From NCBI GenBank assembly GCA_034520725.1, contig JAXHNH010000016.1:1-64000 (forward strand): a DNA stretch of 64,000 nucleotides, written 5' to 3'. The DNA is from Gracilimonas sp034520725. Its GTDB lineage: Bacteria; Bacteroidota; Rhodothermia; Balneolales; Balneolaceae. Both the position numbers and the translations under genes were made by a program. The notes beneath the pieces are model-generated. The model saw only the letters and a list, made by a program, of their open reading frames with translations, was not told where the DNA came from and did no database searches. Of this stretch, positions 8,338 to 17,329 are shown piece after piece (within the stretch, counting starts at the first letter, position 1; each line of letters starts with the position of its first letter).

Positions 8338-9688
8338 TTACTTAAGCAGATCAAAGATCTTATTCGCGAAAGCCTCTGCGGCTTCCGGTGAACGTCCTTC
8401 TGAGTAAATGCGGATAATTGGCTCTGTATTTGATCTTCGAAGATGGACCCAGCCTTCTGCAAAATTGATCTTTACTCCGTCAATGGTATTAGGTTCAAGG
8501 CTTGAGAAATGATCCTTGACCATATCAAGTACGTCATCAGCATCCTTGCCTAATTCGTCGAGCTGAATTTTATTTTTACTCATATAGTAATCAGGCAGAG
8601 AAGCGCGGTATTCAGAGGAACTGATTCCCTTTTCAGCTAACAGTTGAAGTACCATTGCAATGCCAACCAGGGCGTCACGGCCATAATGCAAGTCCGGACT
8701 AATCACACCGCCGTTTCCTTCTCCGCCAATTACAGCATCCTGTTCCTGCATCACTTTAACCACATTGATCTCACCAACAGCAGAGCGGTAGCATTTCTGT
8801 CCATGTTCCCGGGCAACATCATCCGAAACGCGAGAGGAAGAAAGGTTTGTAGCGCAAGCTCCGGGCTTTTTAGAAAGAATGAAATCGAATGCCGCTGCCT
8901 GAGTGTATTCTTCACCAAACAATTTACCGGTATCATCAACCAAGGCGAGACGATCCCCATCGGGATCGGTTACCACTCCCAGATCAACCTTTTTCTCTTT
9001 AACCAATTCACAGATCTCGGTTAGATTTTCAGGAAGCGGTTCAGGATTATGGGGGAAAAGTCCGTTTGGCGTGCAATGGATCTTGTGCACCGTATTGACG
9101 CCCAATCGTTCGAGAAGTCTTGGGATAGCTTCTGAACCGGCTCCATTCACCGCATCCACGGCAACGGAGAAGTTCTTTGATGCGATCTCATCTTTATTGA
9201 TGTAGGGTAGGTCGAGGATCTTTTCGATGTGATCATCAAGCATATCATGATCTTCGGTGATGGAGCCGATCTTGTCATATGGCTGATAGGCAAATTCACC
9301 GGATTCTGAAATTTCGATCACCTTTTTACCCTGATCGGCATCCGAGGAATTCACTTTTTTCGTTCAGTAGTTTCAGTGCGTTCCACTCAGCCGGATTGTG
9401 ACTCGCTGATATGATGATGCCACCGGCCGCTTTGTGCTTTAAAACTCCCATTGCAACGGTTGGGGTTGGAACAATGCCCACCTTCACAACATCACAACCG
9501 ACACTTGCCAGGGTTGCAGCTACGATATCCTCACACAATTGACCGGTAACGCGGGAATCCCGGCCGACAACCACAGTGCCGCCCTTGAGCCAGGTGCCAT
9601 AAGCAGCCGTAAATTTTGAAAGATTTTGAGGTGTAAGGTCTGTACCGAAAATGCCCCGAATACCGGAGACGGATATCATTAATGCCAT
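8338..9688 (-). CDS. glmM: Phosphoglucosamine mutase / phosphohexomutase (one frameshift)
   Basis: Alpha-D-phosphohexomutase interconverting glucosamine 6-phosphate and glucosamine 1-phosphate for peptidoglycan and LPS precursors; a phosphomannomutase-like activity is the alternative. The N-terminal part shows ISVSGIRGIFGTDLTP and the phosphoserine loop IISASHNPAEWNALK. The C-terminal part shows the metal loop VTDPDGDRLAL, sugar loop GGEGNGGVISPDLHYGRDAL and phosphate loop RRSNTEPIIRIYSEG. The frame changes at about 9343 between KSEFL and DADQGKKVIEIS. One extra C in TCCGAG (plus strand) explains it. The restored length is about 450 residues, as expected. GlmM is normally essential, so this is probably an intact gene with a sequence error. 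Confidence 0.9.
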
Positions 9689-9731
9689 GATAGGTGTTTA
9701 AATGTTTTGAATTTGATGAATAGTATTTCTC

Positions 9732-10283
9732 TTATTTGGATCGCTCGGGAATCCAGGTAGTTTCCTGATCGCCGGCTTCTTTATTTTCGTAGCGTGCAAG
9801 AACAAATAGAAAATCGGAAAGCCTGTTTATATACATGATCGCCACTTCTGAGATCTCTTCTTCATGGCGACATTCAACTGTGATGCGTTCGGCTCGACGA
9901 CAAACGGTGCGTGCGAAATGAAGCGTTGCCCCGGCATGTGCTCCTCCTGGCAGAATAAAATTCTTAAGCGGTTCCAGCTGTTCTTCCATCTCGTCGATGG
10001 CTTTCTCCAGGAATTCCACTTCGCTATGACTTATCCGGTTGATCCTGATATCCTTTGATGCCGGAGTGGCAAGGTCGGCTCCCAATACAAACAATTGTTG
10101 TTGAACAGTTTCGACAAACTCAGATCCTTTATCCGACAAGCCGAAAGATGTAGCCATGCCTAAAATGGAATTTAGTTCATCTACCGTACCGTAAGCGTCA
10201 ATACGTTTTGAACTCTTTGATACGCGCTGTCCGCCAAAGAGTGATGTATTGCCGCTGTCGCCTTTCTTAGTATATATTTTCAT
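9732..10283 (-). CDS. Cob(I)yrinic acid a,c-diamide adenosyltransferase (PduO type)
   Basis: ATP:corrinoid adenosyltransferase that makes adenosylcobalamin. The 183 residues carry the PduO/MMAB N-terminal ATP-binding motif YTKKGDSGNTSLFGGQRVSK, then RIDAYGTVDELNSILG, FILPGGAHAGATLHFARTVC, RRAERITVE and YINRLSDFLFVLARYEN. This is complete for the family. No adenosylcobalamin-dependent enzyme or corrinoid synthesis gene is in the window, and I see no B12-box sequence in the 97 bases upstream, so regulation by a cobalamin riboswitch is not supported here. Confidence 0.93.
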   Translation of the reverse strand: MKIYTKKGDSGNTSLFGGQRVSKSSKRIDAYGTVDELNSILGMATSFGLSDKGSEFVETVQQQLFVLGADLATPASKDIRINRISHSEVEFLEKAIDEMEEQLEPLKNFILPGGAHAGATLHFARTVCRRAERITVECRHEEEISEVAIMYINRLSDFLFVLARYENKEAGDQETTWIPERSK

Positions 10284-10380
10284 GATCCTAAATTTTTATG
10301 AAAAATAAGGGTTTGGTCACTAAGCTGCATTTCTTAGAAATTCGTTTCCCTTAGATCTATTTATCCAAAATTTATTGCTG

Positions 10381-10995
10381 TCAGACTTTGATGTAGTGTT
10401 CTTGCTTTGTTTCAAAATGAATATCTAAATGCTCCATACCGCTGATACTTCTTTCAAATCCTTTAGCATTCTCTTTAGGGCATGCGACATTTAATTTAAC
10501 CCTTTCTAAATATTCCGAATCGGTAACATTCAAGTCGTAGTCGTTTATTAATTTCTGAACGGTATTTTCCTCGGGATATGGATATACGACCTCAAACATC
10601 TGTACCGGTTTGATCGACAAGAGCATTGCCTTGGTCAGGCATAATTCTGCACCACGACCATAAGCCTCTATCAGTCCTGACTTCCCCAATTTAGTACCTC
10701 CATAATATCTCACCACAACAATACCGGCATTTACCACCTCAAATGATTTAAGTTGATTAAGGATCGGAAGTCCGGCGGAACCTGAAGGCTCACCGTCATC
10801 GGAACTGAATTCTTTGGGTTGAGCCGGATTCAAGCGCCAAGCCCAGCAGTGGTGTGTTGCATCAGGGTATTTTGATCTCAGGTGATCAAGTTCTTCCTGA
10901 AATTCTTCCTCAGACTCCGCCGGAAACAGGTACCCCATGAATTTGGAGCCCCGTTCACGAAAAGAAGATTCATATGTCTTGTTTATGGTTTTCAA
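10381..10995 (-). CDS. YigZ/IMPACT family protein (UPF0029)
   Basis: Member of the IMPACT/YigZ family, thought to act in translation-related regulation; the bacterial function is uncertain. Diagnostic strings are ATHHCWAWRL, FSSDDGEPSGSAGLPILNQL and GIVVVRYYGGTKLGKSGLIE. The C-terminal domain, residues about 140-204, resembles the family's DUF1949 ferredoxin-like fold. The 204-residue length is normal. The only in-frame start that gives a full N-terminus is TTG at 10995, because an in-frame TAG lies 24 bases upstream and the next Met is inside the conserved domain. Confidence 0.9.
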   Translation of the reverse strand: MKTINKTYESSFRERGSKFMGYLFPAESEEEFQEELDHLRSKYPDATHHCWAWRLNPAQPKEFSSDDGEPSGSAGLPILNQLKSFEVVNAGIVVVRYYGGTKLGKSGLIEAYGRGAELCLTKAMLLSIKPVQMFEVVYPYPEENTVQKLINDYDLNVTDSEYLERVKLNVACPKENAKGFERSISGMEHLDIHFETKQEHYIKV

Positions 10996-11399
10996 TGTGA
11001 CGGATTTGATTCGAAACTAAGGTAACGTTCAACATTCCTAAAGTCATTTCAAATTCCGCTCCCACGCAGAGCGTATGGACCGAGTTGGTATTCTTAAAAG
11101 TTGAGGGTTTGGAGAGAAGGGGTTTTCTCCAAAGTTGAGCGTGTGGAGTTAGGAAATTGTATTGTGAGAAAACAAATAAGGAGATTGGATGGGTGTATGC
11201 AATGAACATCAGCCAATTCTGAACAATCACTAAAAAACACACTCATATTTAGACCTATTCTGCCTTGTTATTCAAAGAGGAAAAAGCGATTTTCACATCG
11301 CAGTTTAGTTATTTAATAAAGTTTCAAAATTTATTGAAACCTTAAAAAGCTCATTACTGTTTGAATAACACAATTTGAAAATATCTAAGTAATTATTTC
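10996..11399. other. 404-base intergenic region
   Basis: Between divergent yigZ and sdhC. A short open frame on the minus strand here (10970-11242) overlaps the yigZ start and has random-looking composition, so I reject it. The region holds a degenerate palindromic repeat (11056-11084) and a short stem GGAGA/TCTCC at about 11111-11130. The last 130 bases are AT-rich and presumably contain the sdhCAB promoter, but I cannot pick a convincing -33/-7 pair. Confidence 0.6.
11056..11084. repeat. Degenerate copy of a CCCACGCAGAGCG-type palindrome
   Basis: CTCCCACGCAGAGCGTATGG followed by ACCGAG resembles the imperfect palindrome with core TTCCCACGCAGAGCGTGGGAA that is scattered through many environmental bacterial genomes. 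Here the right arm is degraded (TATGGACCGAG). The comparison to that repeat is from memory and not a database match. Confidence 0.35.
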
Positions 11400-12080
11400 A
11401 TGCCTTCACTTATAAAAGCTTTGAATTCTCAGGTAGGCCGAAAAGTTATGACTGGGATCACCGGTATTGGTCTCATGTTATTTCTGATTGGTCACCTGGC
11501 AGGTAACCTCTCGCTCTTTGGCGAGTCTGACGCATTTAATCTCTATACTCACACTCTTGAAAGTTTAGGACCACTGCTTTATGTGATCGAGGCAGCATTG
11601 GCATTCTTCTTTCTGTACCATGCCTTTTTAGGTATCTCGATCTGGAGACAGCGCAGAAAAGCCCGTTCTGAGGGATATGATACCTATAAAACCAAAGGCG
11701 GGCCTAGTCATCAAACTCTTGCTTCTAAAAGTATGATTATTTCAGGTGTGATCATCCTGGTCTTCCTGGTGCTTCATATATGGCATTTCAAGTTTGGGGC
11801 AACTTACATGACCACTATTGATGGTACTCAAATGAGGGACCTCAAGAAACTAGTGGTAGAAGAGTTCAACAAACCTTTGATTTCATTGAGCTATATCGCA
11901 GTATTGGCTCTCACGATCCTGCATTTGTCACACGGTGCCTGGAGTGCATTCACCTCACTTGGCATGAAGCATGGTGAAACATCCAAAAAGGTTCAAATAG
12001 GAGCATACGTCTTTGCGATAGTGTTAATGCTCGGATTCATTTCAATTCCGCTTTACATACTGGTTAGCGGATCAGTTTGA
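11400..12080 (+). CDS. sdhC: Succinate dehydrogenase cytochrome b558 subunit
   Basis: Membrane anchor of succinate:quinone oxidoreductase of the single-subunit b558 type (SdhC without SdhD). The 226 residues contain five hydrophobic segments, at about 17-34, 58-76, 112-130, 164-180 and 199-222. Histidines sit at the expected haem positions (LIGHLAGN, YHAFLG, HIWHFKFG, LHLSHGAW). It starts a three-gene unit with sdhA 43 bases downstream and sdhB two bases after sdhA. The complex links the TCA cycle to the quinone pool that feeds the cbb3 oxidase encoded at 47-55 kb. Confidence 0.95.
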   Translation: MPSLIKALNSQVGRKVMTGITGIGLMLFLIGHLAGNLSLFGESDAFNLYTHTLESLGPLLYVIEAALAFFFLYHAFLGISIWRQRRKARSEGYDTYKTKGGPSHQTLASKSMIISGVIILVFLVLHIWHFKFGATYMTTIDGTQMRDLKKLVVEEFNKPLISLSYIAVLALTILHLSHGAWSAFTSLGMKHGETSKKVQIGAYVFAIVLMLGFISIPLYILVSGSV

Positions 12081-12123
12081 ATTAATAGGATATAAAGAGA
12101 ATTACGAATATAGATTTATAATT

Positions 12124-14046
12124 ATGAAATTAGATTCAAAAGTACCCGGCGGACCGTTAGAAGAAAAGTGGGACAAGCATATCAAAGACATCAATCTTGT
12201 GTCTCCCAACAACAAGAGAAAATATGAGATCATTGTTGTTGGAACCGGATTGGCCGGTGGAGCAGCAGCAGCCAGTTTTGCTGAGCTTGGTTACAATGTG
12301 AGAAGTTTCTGTATTCAGGACTCTGCACGCCGTGCCCACAGTATTGCAGCTCAGGGTGGTATCAATGCCGCTAAGAATTACCCAAATGATGGCGATAGCA
12401 TCTGGAGGCTTTTTTATGATACCATTAAAGGTGGCGACTACCGCTCACGGGAAGCAAACGTGTACAGACTTTCTCAGGTATCAAACGAAATTATTGATCA
12501 GGCTGTAGCACAGGGTGTTCCATTTGCCCGTGAGTATGGTGGTAATCTGGCCAACCGTTCGTTTGGTGGTGCTCAGGTATCAAGAACATTTTACGCTCGT
12601 GGTCAAACCGGACAGCAGTTGCTGCTAGGCGCTTATCAATCCATGATGCGTCAGGTTCAAAACGGAAATATAAAATACCATCCGCGCCATGAGATGCTGG
12701 ATGTAGTAGTGATCGACGGACAGGCTCGCGGTATTATTACCCGAGATCTGGTTTCAGGTGAATTATGTCGGTATGAGGCTGATGCCGTGGTATTGGCAAC
12801 CGGTGGATACGGAAACGTATTCTATCTATCAACAAATGCAAAAAATTCAAACGTAACGGCGGCATGGAGAGCGCACAAACGTGGTGCTGCTTTTGCTAAT
12901 CCATGTTACGTTCAGGTTCATCCAACATGCATTCCGGTATCCGGAGACTATCAATCCAAGCTGACACTGATGTCAGAAAGTTTGAGAAATGATGGTCGTG
13001 TTTGGGTACCACGCAAGAAAGGTGATGAACGTCATCCAAACGATATACCTGAGGATGAGCGCTATTATTATCTGGAAGAGCGCTATCCAAGCTTTGGAAA
13101 TCTGGTGCCGCGTGATGTGGCTTCAAGAAATGCCAAGATGGTTTGTGATGATGGACTCGGAGTTGGTGATACAGGTCTTGCAGTTTATCTCGATTTCCGT
13201 GATGCTATCGAACGTGATGGCAGGGATACTATTTCATCGAAGTATGGTAACCTGTTTGAAATGTATGAAAACATTACAGGTGAAAATCCATACGAGCGTC
13301 CGATGAGGATCTATCCTGCAGTTCATTACACGATGGGCGGTCTTTGGGTTGATTACAACCTTGAAACTACCGTTCCGGGACTGTACGCAACCGGTGAAGC
13401 TAACTTCTCAGATCACGGTGCTAACCGCTTGGGAGCGAGTGCTCTGATGCAGGGTCTTTCCGACGGTTATTTCGTACTGCCTTATACCATTGGTGATTAC
13501 CTGGCTAAACAAAAGCCGGGCAAGCGATACGGAACTGATCATGATGCCTTTAAAGAAGCGGAATCCACTGCTCAGGCTCAGATTGATAAACTGCTGAACA
13601 TAGACGGCAGTCGAACCATCATTGATTTCCACCGATCATTAGGTAAGATCGTCTGGGACAAGATCGGAATTGCACGAAACAAAGAGGGACTTGAAGCAGC
13701 TATTGAAGAGATCCGGGCTTTGCGTGAGGAATTCTGGAGGGATGTTAAAGTTCCGGGTGAGAAAAACAATTACAACAAATATCTGGAGTTTGCCGGAAGA
13801 GTTGCTGATTTCTTTGAATTAGCTGAACTGATGGCTGTTGATGCCCTTGACAGAGAAGAATCTGCGGGATGTCACCTCCGTGAAGAATATCAAACCGAAG
13901 AAGGGGAAGCCCTGCGTAATGACGAAGAATATTCTTACGTATCTGCCTGGGAATTCAAAGGCTTGAATGGCAAGCTGGAAGAAACCCTTCACAAAGAAAA
14001 TCTTGAATTTGAATTCGTTGAGCTAAAACAACGTAGTTACAAATGA
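12124..14046 (+). CDS. sdhA: Succinate dehydrogenase/fumarate reductase flavoprotein subunit
   Basis: Catalytic subunit oxidising succinate to fumarate with covalently bound FAD. The 640 residues show the dinucleotide fold VVGTGLAGGAAAASFAELGY, the FAD-attachment histidine region ARRAHSIAAQGGINAAKNY, VLATGGYGNVF, the active-site stretch VQVHPTCIPVSGDYQSK, RDVASRNAK, PAVHYTMGGLWVDY and GANRLGASALMQGLSDG. The length fits the b558-type SdhA. It reads through without any frame break, in contrast to sdhB. Complex II, at the cytoplasmic face of the inner membrane. Confidence 0.97.
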   Translation: MKLDSKVPGGPLEEKWDKHIKDINLVSPNNKRKYEIIVVGTGLAGGAAAASFAELGYNVRSFCIQDSARRAHSIAAQGGINAAKNYPNDGDSIWRLFYDTIKGGDYRSREANVYRLSQVSNEIIDQAVAQGVPFAREYGGNLANRSFGGAQVSRTFYARGQTGQQLLLGAYQSMMRQVQNGNIKYHPRHEMLDVVVIDGQARGIITRDLVSGELCRYEADAVVLATGGYGNVFYLSTNAKNSNVTAAWRAHKRGAAFANPCYVQVHPTCIPVSGDYQSKLTLMSESLRNDGRVWVPRKKGDERHPNDIPEDERYYYLEERYPSFGNLVPRDVASRNAKMVCDDGLGVGDTGLAVYLDFRDAIERDGRDTISSKYGNLFEMYENITGENPYERPMRIYPAVHYTMGGLWVDYNLETTVPGLYATGEANFSDHGANRLGASALMQGLSDGYFVLPYTIGDYLAKQKPGKRYGTDHDAFKEAESTAQAQIDKLLNIDGSRTIIDFHRSLGKIVWDKIGIARNKEGLEAAIEEIRALREEFWRDVKVPGEKNNYNKYLEFAGRVADFFELAELMAVDALDREESAGCHLREEYQTEEGEALRNDEEYSYVSAWEFKGLNGKLEETLHKENLEFEFVELKQRSYK

Positions 14047-14047
14047 T

Positions 14048-14835
14048 ATGGCCAAGACAATAGTTATGAAGCAAAGTACAATGACTCATTCACAGTGCGT
14101 TAGAAATACTGGAAACAAAATGGCCCTAATGACAGGGGACATTTTGAAGAGTACACGCTGGATTCAGTAAACGAACATATGTCTTTTTTGGAGATGTTGG
14201 ATGTTCTGAACGAAGAGCTGATACTTGAGGGACAGGAACCGGTTGAATTTGATTACGATTGCCGGGAAGGTATTTGTGGTTCCTGTAATCTTGTGATCAA
14301 CGGACAGGCACACGGACCTAAAGAACGTGTTGCAGTTTGTCAGTTGCACATGCGAAACTATAATGATGGCGATCATGTCACCATTGAACCACCGAGAGCT
14401 ACAGCATTTCCGGTGATCAAGGATCTGGTGGTAGATCGTTCGGCCTTTGACCGTATTATTGAAGCCGGTGGATATGTTTCTATTAAAACAGGGTCAGCTA
14501 TAGAATCAAATACAATACCCATTCAAAAAGAAAAATCAGACGAAGCATTTGATTATGCAACCTGCATAGGCTGTGGAGCTTGTGTGGCTGCCTGTCCCAA
14601 CGCATCTGCATCACTGTTTACCGGTGCTAAGATCGCTCACCTGAACAAATTACCGCAGGGTGAAATTGAACGATCAAACCGTGTGGTGGCCATGGTTGAA
14701 CAGATGGAAGAAGAAGGATTCGGTGATTGCTCTAACTTTGCAGAGTGTGAGGCGGTTTGTCCTGTTGGAATTTCGATCTCTGCAATTGCAGAAATGCGAA
14801 AAGATTACATGAGGGCAGTTGTGAGCGGTGATTGA
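14048..14835 (+). CDS. sdhB: Succinate dehydrogenase iron-sulfur subunit (N-terminal frameshift)
   Basis: Electron-transfer subunit with three Fe-S clusters. The [2Fe-2S] ligands are in CREGICGSCNLVINGQ and VCQLH, the [4Fe-4S] ligands in CIGCGACVAACP, and the [3Fe-4S] ligands in CSNFAECEAVCPVGI. The ATG at 14048 lies two bases after the sdhA stop and starts MAKTIVMK, as expected for this family. That frame drifts off, and the conserved WKQNGPNDRGHFEEYTLDSV and NEHMSFLEML appear in another frame from about 14104. A one-base gain (or two-base loss) near 14100-14112 explains this. The uninterrupted part from the internal Met is 14179-14835 and lacks the true N-terminus. Confidence 0.92.
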
Positions 14836-14865
14836 TCTGTCTTAACAGATTGACTCAAAAACTAT

Positions 14866-14899
14866 AGGCACAATGATATTATTCATTGTGCCTTTTTTT
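14866..14899 (+). terminator. Intrinsic terminator after sdhCAB
   Basis: Perfect 11-base stem AGGCACAATGA (14866-14876) / TCATTGTGCCT (14883-14893) with a six-base loop, followed by a T-run. It sits between convergent sdhB and the PLP enzyme gene and could act on both strands, because an A-rich stretch precedes it on the other side. Confidence 0.9.
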
Positions 14900-16044
14900 A
14901 TGCCGTTAAAACCTGAACAAGTTTATCGAAATCTTCCTGGGTGTTGTATACATTAGGTGATACCCGGATAGAGTCTCCTCGAAATGAAACAAGAATATTC
15001 TCTTTGTCGAATGACTTTTTAATTGCCTCTATATTATGATTTTCACCTACACGTATTCCAAATAAGTGAGAACCGCGGTAATTTTCGTCTTCGACCCAAT
15101 AACCTGCTTCCCTGAGTTTCTTTATTCCATCTGAGATCATATCCCCGCAGTACGACTGAATATTTTCAGGTCCCCATTCATTGAGTTGCCTGACAGCCTG
15201 CCAGCATCATTGGGATGAGGATGAAGTTACTGTGTTCACCTACCTCATATCGTAAAGCACCGGGCTGATACTGGTCGTTATAGTTCACCAGATTTGAGAA
15301 ATCTTCACTTTCGTATCGATTGATCCAGTTTTCCTCAATGGGGTTTCCATTGTCTAGAGCAGGTCCGTAGTAGGCAAGTCCAATACTATAAGGCCCCATC
15401 AACCATTTATAACCGGCGCATATGAGGGCATCGGGCTTAATTTCACTGACATCAAAAGGTAAGGCTCCGACTGATTGTGTTCCGTCTATCGCTAGCCATG
15501 CCCCAACTTCGTTTGTTTTTTTTCTAATTTTCTTAAGATCAAATAATGTGCCATCGGCCCAATGAACGTTCGCTACAGCTACGAGTTTGGTTTTGGAATC
15601 AATGGCATCTAGAATTTGCTGATTCCACTTTTTCCCACGGTCTTCTTTTGTTTTGGGAGGGGTGATCGTGATTATATCAGCTTTGTTTTCCTCTGCTGCT
15701 TTTCTCCACGGATAAACGTTGCTTGGAAATTGTTCACCTACTACGATAATATTGTCACCTTTAGAAAGCGGAAGGTTTTTGGCAACATTTGCCATGCCGT
15801 AAGAAACAGAAGGAATAGTTACGATCCGTTTAGGATCTTTTGCATTGATAAGCTTCGCATATTCCTCTCTTAGTGTGTCTGTTTCACCAAAAAACTCCTC
15901 AGGTGTTATCTGAAATGGATTACGTTTTCTTTCAACTCCAGAGTAGCCGGCTTTTTCAACTCGTCTCATAAGAGGCGACATATACGCGCAGTTCAGATAG
16001 GTAAAGGAATGGTTTATTTGAAAATGTGATTTTTTGCAATCCAT
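14898..16044 (-). CDS. Aminotransferase class V-fold PLP-dependent enzyme (one frameshift)
   Basis: Fold-type I PLP enzyme of the NifS/CsdA-like class V group, of selenocysteine lyase or isopenicillin-N epimerase-like type. The N-terminal part (15178-16044) shows YLNCAYMSPLMRRVEKAGY, a PLP aspartate in AWLAIDGTQSVGALPFDV, and the Schiff-base lysine in CAGYKWLMGPYSIGLAYYG. Translation stops after IPMMLAGCQATQ. The C-terminal part resumes in the next frame as RQLNEWGPENIQSYCGDMIS, then SHLFGIRV, NILVSFRGDSIRVSPNVYNT, ending at 14898. One extra base near 15180-15190 explains the break. No catalytic Cys loop typical of desulfurases is obvious, so the substrate is undetermined. Confidence 0.82.
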
Positions 16045-16119
16045 TAGTTCATTATACTTGATTCATTTAAATGAGTTCAAATCTCATCATTTAGTATAAC
16101 AAATACCAACTGTTTTGTG

Positions 16120-16596
16120 ATGAAGATAAGATTAGCCCGAAAAAGCGATCTTCCTAAGATACTAGAGTTCAATGAGGCAGCTCTTCCTCATGTAAGCAAG
16201 GTTCAGCTTGCTGATATGGATCGTTTTTTGGAACAGGCTGATCCCTTTCTTGTCATTGAAAGTGATAGTGAACTCGCCGGTTTTATGATCGTACTTCAGT
16301 CGGGCTTGGATTATTCAAGTTTAAACTATGCTTTTTTCAATAATCACTTTGACAATTTTGATTATGTAGATCGCATTGTAATAGCTGAAGCATTTAGAGG
16401 AAAAAAACTAGGAACTTCTTTATACAATCATCTTTTTGAGAACACAGATAAAAAATATGTGACTTGTGAGGTGAATATAAAACCACCTAACCCAGCATCA
16501 TTGGCTTTTCATAACAAGCTGGGGTTCAATAAGGTAGCGGAACAGGTAACTGAAAAGGGGCAAAAAAGTGTTTCTATGCTGGTGAAATACATGTGA
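16120..16596 (+). CDS. GNAT family N-acetyltransferase
   Basis: Compact 158-residue acetyltransferase. The acetyl-CoA pocket motif A appears as RIVIAEAFRGKKLGTSLYNHL (key residues RGKKLGTSLY), preceded by the beta-strand FMIVLQ and followed by the late motif NPASLAFHNKLGFNKVAEQ. The substrate, small molecule or protein, is unknown. An in-frame GTG at 16117 directly precedes the ATG at 16120. I prefer the ATG because MKIRLARKSDLPKI aligns with the usual GNAT start. It is divergent from the PLP enzyme gene, with 75 bases between starts. Confidence 0.85.
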   Translation: MKIRLARKSDLPKILEFNEAALPHVSKVQLADMDRFLEQADPFLVIESDSELAGFMIVLQSGLDYSSLNYAFFNNHFDNFDYVDRIVIAEAFRGKKLGTSLYNHLFENTDKKYVTCEVNIKPPNPASLAFHNKLGFNKVAEQVTEKGQKSVSMLVKYM

Positions 16597-16675
16597 TCTT
16601 TATTTTCAATTTGGAATGAAAATACCTGAAATAGCATTATATCAGCAACTATTCATCAATTAAATTAGAGACACC

Positions 16676-17223
16676 ATGAAAACACTAAGTAAAATAACCG
16701 GAGTATTTGCCATTGTGGCAACCCTACTTCTTTCGACAAATTTAAAAGCACAAGACAGTGATATTGTAGATCTCGCTGTTGCAACCGATGACCTTTCAAC
16801 TTTAGTTACTGCGGTTAAAGCTGCAGGATTGGTTGAGACGCTACAAGGCGACGGTCCATTTACCGTATTTGCACCAACCAATGCTGCATTTGAAGCACTC
16901 CCGGAAGGCGTGCTAGAAATGTTGTTGAAACCGGAAAACAAAGATAAACTAACGGCTGTTCTCACATATCATGTGATACCAGCAGAAGTTATGTCAGGTG
17001 ATCTTAAGGATGGTATGAAAGCAGGTACAGTTGAAGGCAGTAATGCAACCATAAGTATTAAATATGGAAAAGTAATGGTAGACAACGCTAACGTTGTAAT
17101 GGCTGACGCAGCTTGATGTCATCAAATGGTGTAGTTCATGTTATTGATACTGTTATTCTGCCGCCGAGCATCAAAGAAGCTTTAGCTGCAAATCAAAAAG
17201 AGCAAAAGAAAAGTGACTGGTAA
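16676..17223 (+). CDS. Secreted fasciclin (FAS1) domain protein (one frameshift)
   Basis: A signal peptide (KTLSKITGVFAIVATLLLST ... LKAQDS) is followed by one FAS1 domain. Its H1 motif is FTVFAPTNAAFEALPEG, with intermediate VLTYHVIPAEVMSGDL and NATISIKYGKVMVDNANVV. As read it ends at 17116 after MADAA, missing the FAS1 H2 motif. That motif (SSNGVVHVIDTVILPPS) continues in the next frame through KEALAANQKEQKKSDW to TAA 17221-17223. FAS1 domains mediate adhesion in exported proteins. The restored length of about 182 residues is normal for single-domain bacterial members. Confidence 0.88.
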
Positions 17224-17246
17224 AAAAAGCCATTAACTAAGTTATT

Positions 17247-17285
17247 AAAAGCCGTATCCATTTAATTGGGGACGGCTTTTTTATT
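17247..17285 (+). terminator. Intrinsic terminator after fasciclin gene
   Basis: Stem AAAGCCGT (from 17248) pairs with ACGGCTTT (to about 17279) around an AT-rich loop, and is followed directly by TTTTTATTTT. Canonical rho-independent shape. Confidence 0.85.
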
Positions 17286-17329
17286 TTCAGTTAGAGAGAA
17301 TAAATGAGGATTGTATAGAAGTCTCGGGT

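Noticed and set aside
8644..9024. 126-codon plus-strand frame inside glmM
   Set aside because: It is antisense to conserved phosphohexomutase motifs, with random composition.
10284..10380. Cobalamin riboswitch upstream of the adenosyltransferase gene
   Set aside because: No B12-box-like sequence or conserved fold is visible, and the gap is too short.
10970..11242. 90-codon open frame on the minus strand between yigZ and sdhC
   Set aside because: It overlaps the yigZ start, has random-looking composition with no family resemblance, and spans the degenerate palindrome.
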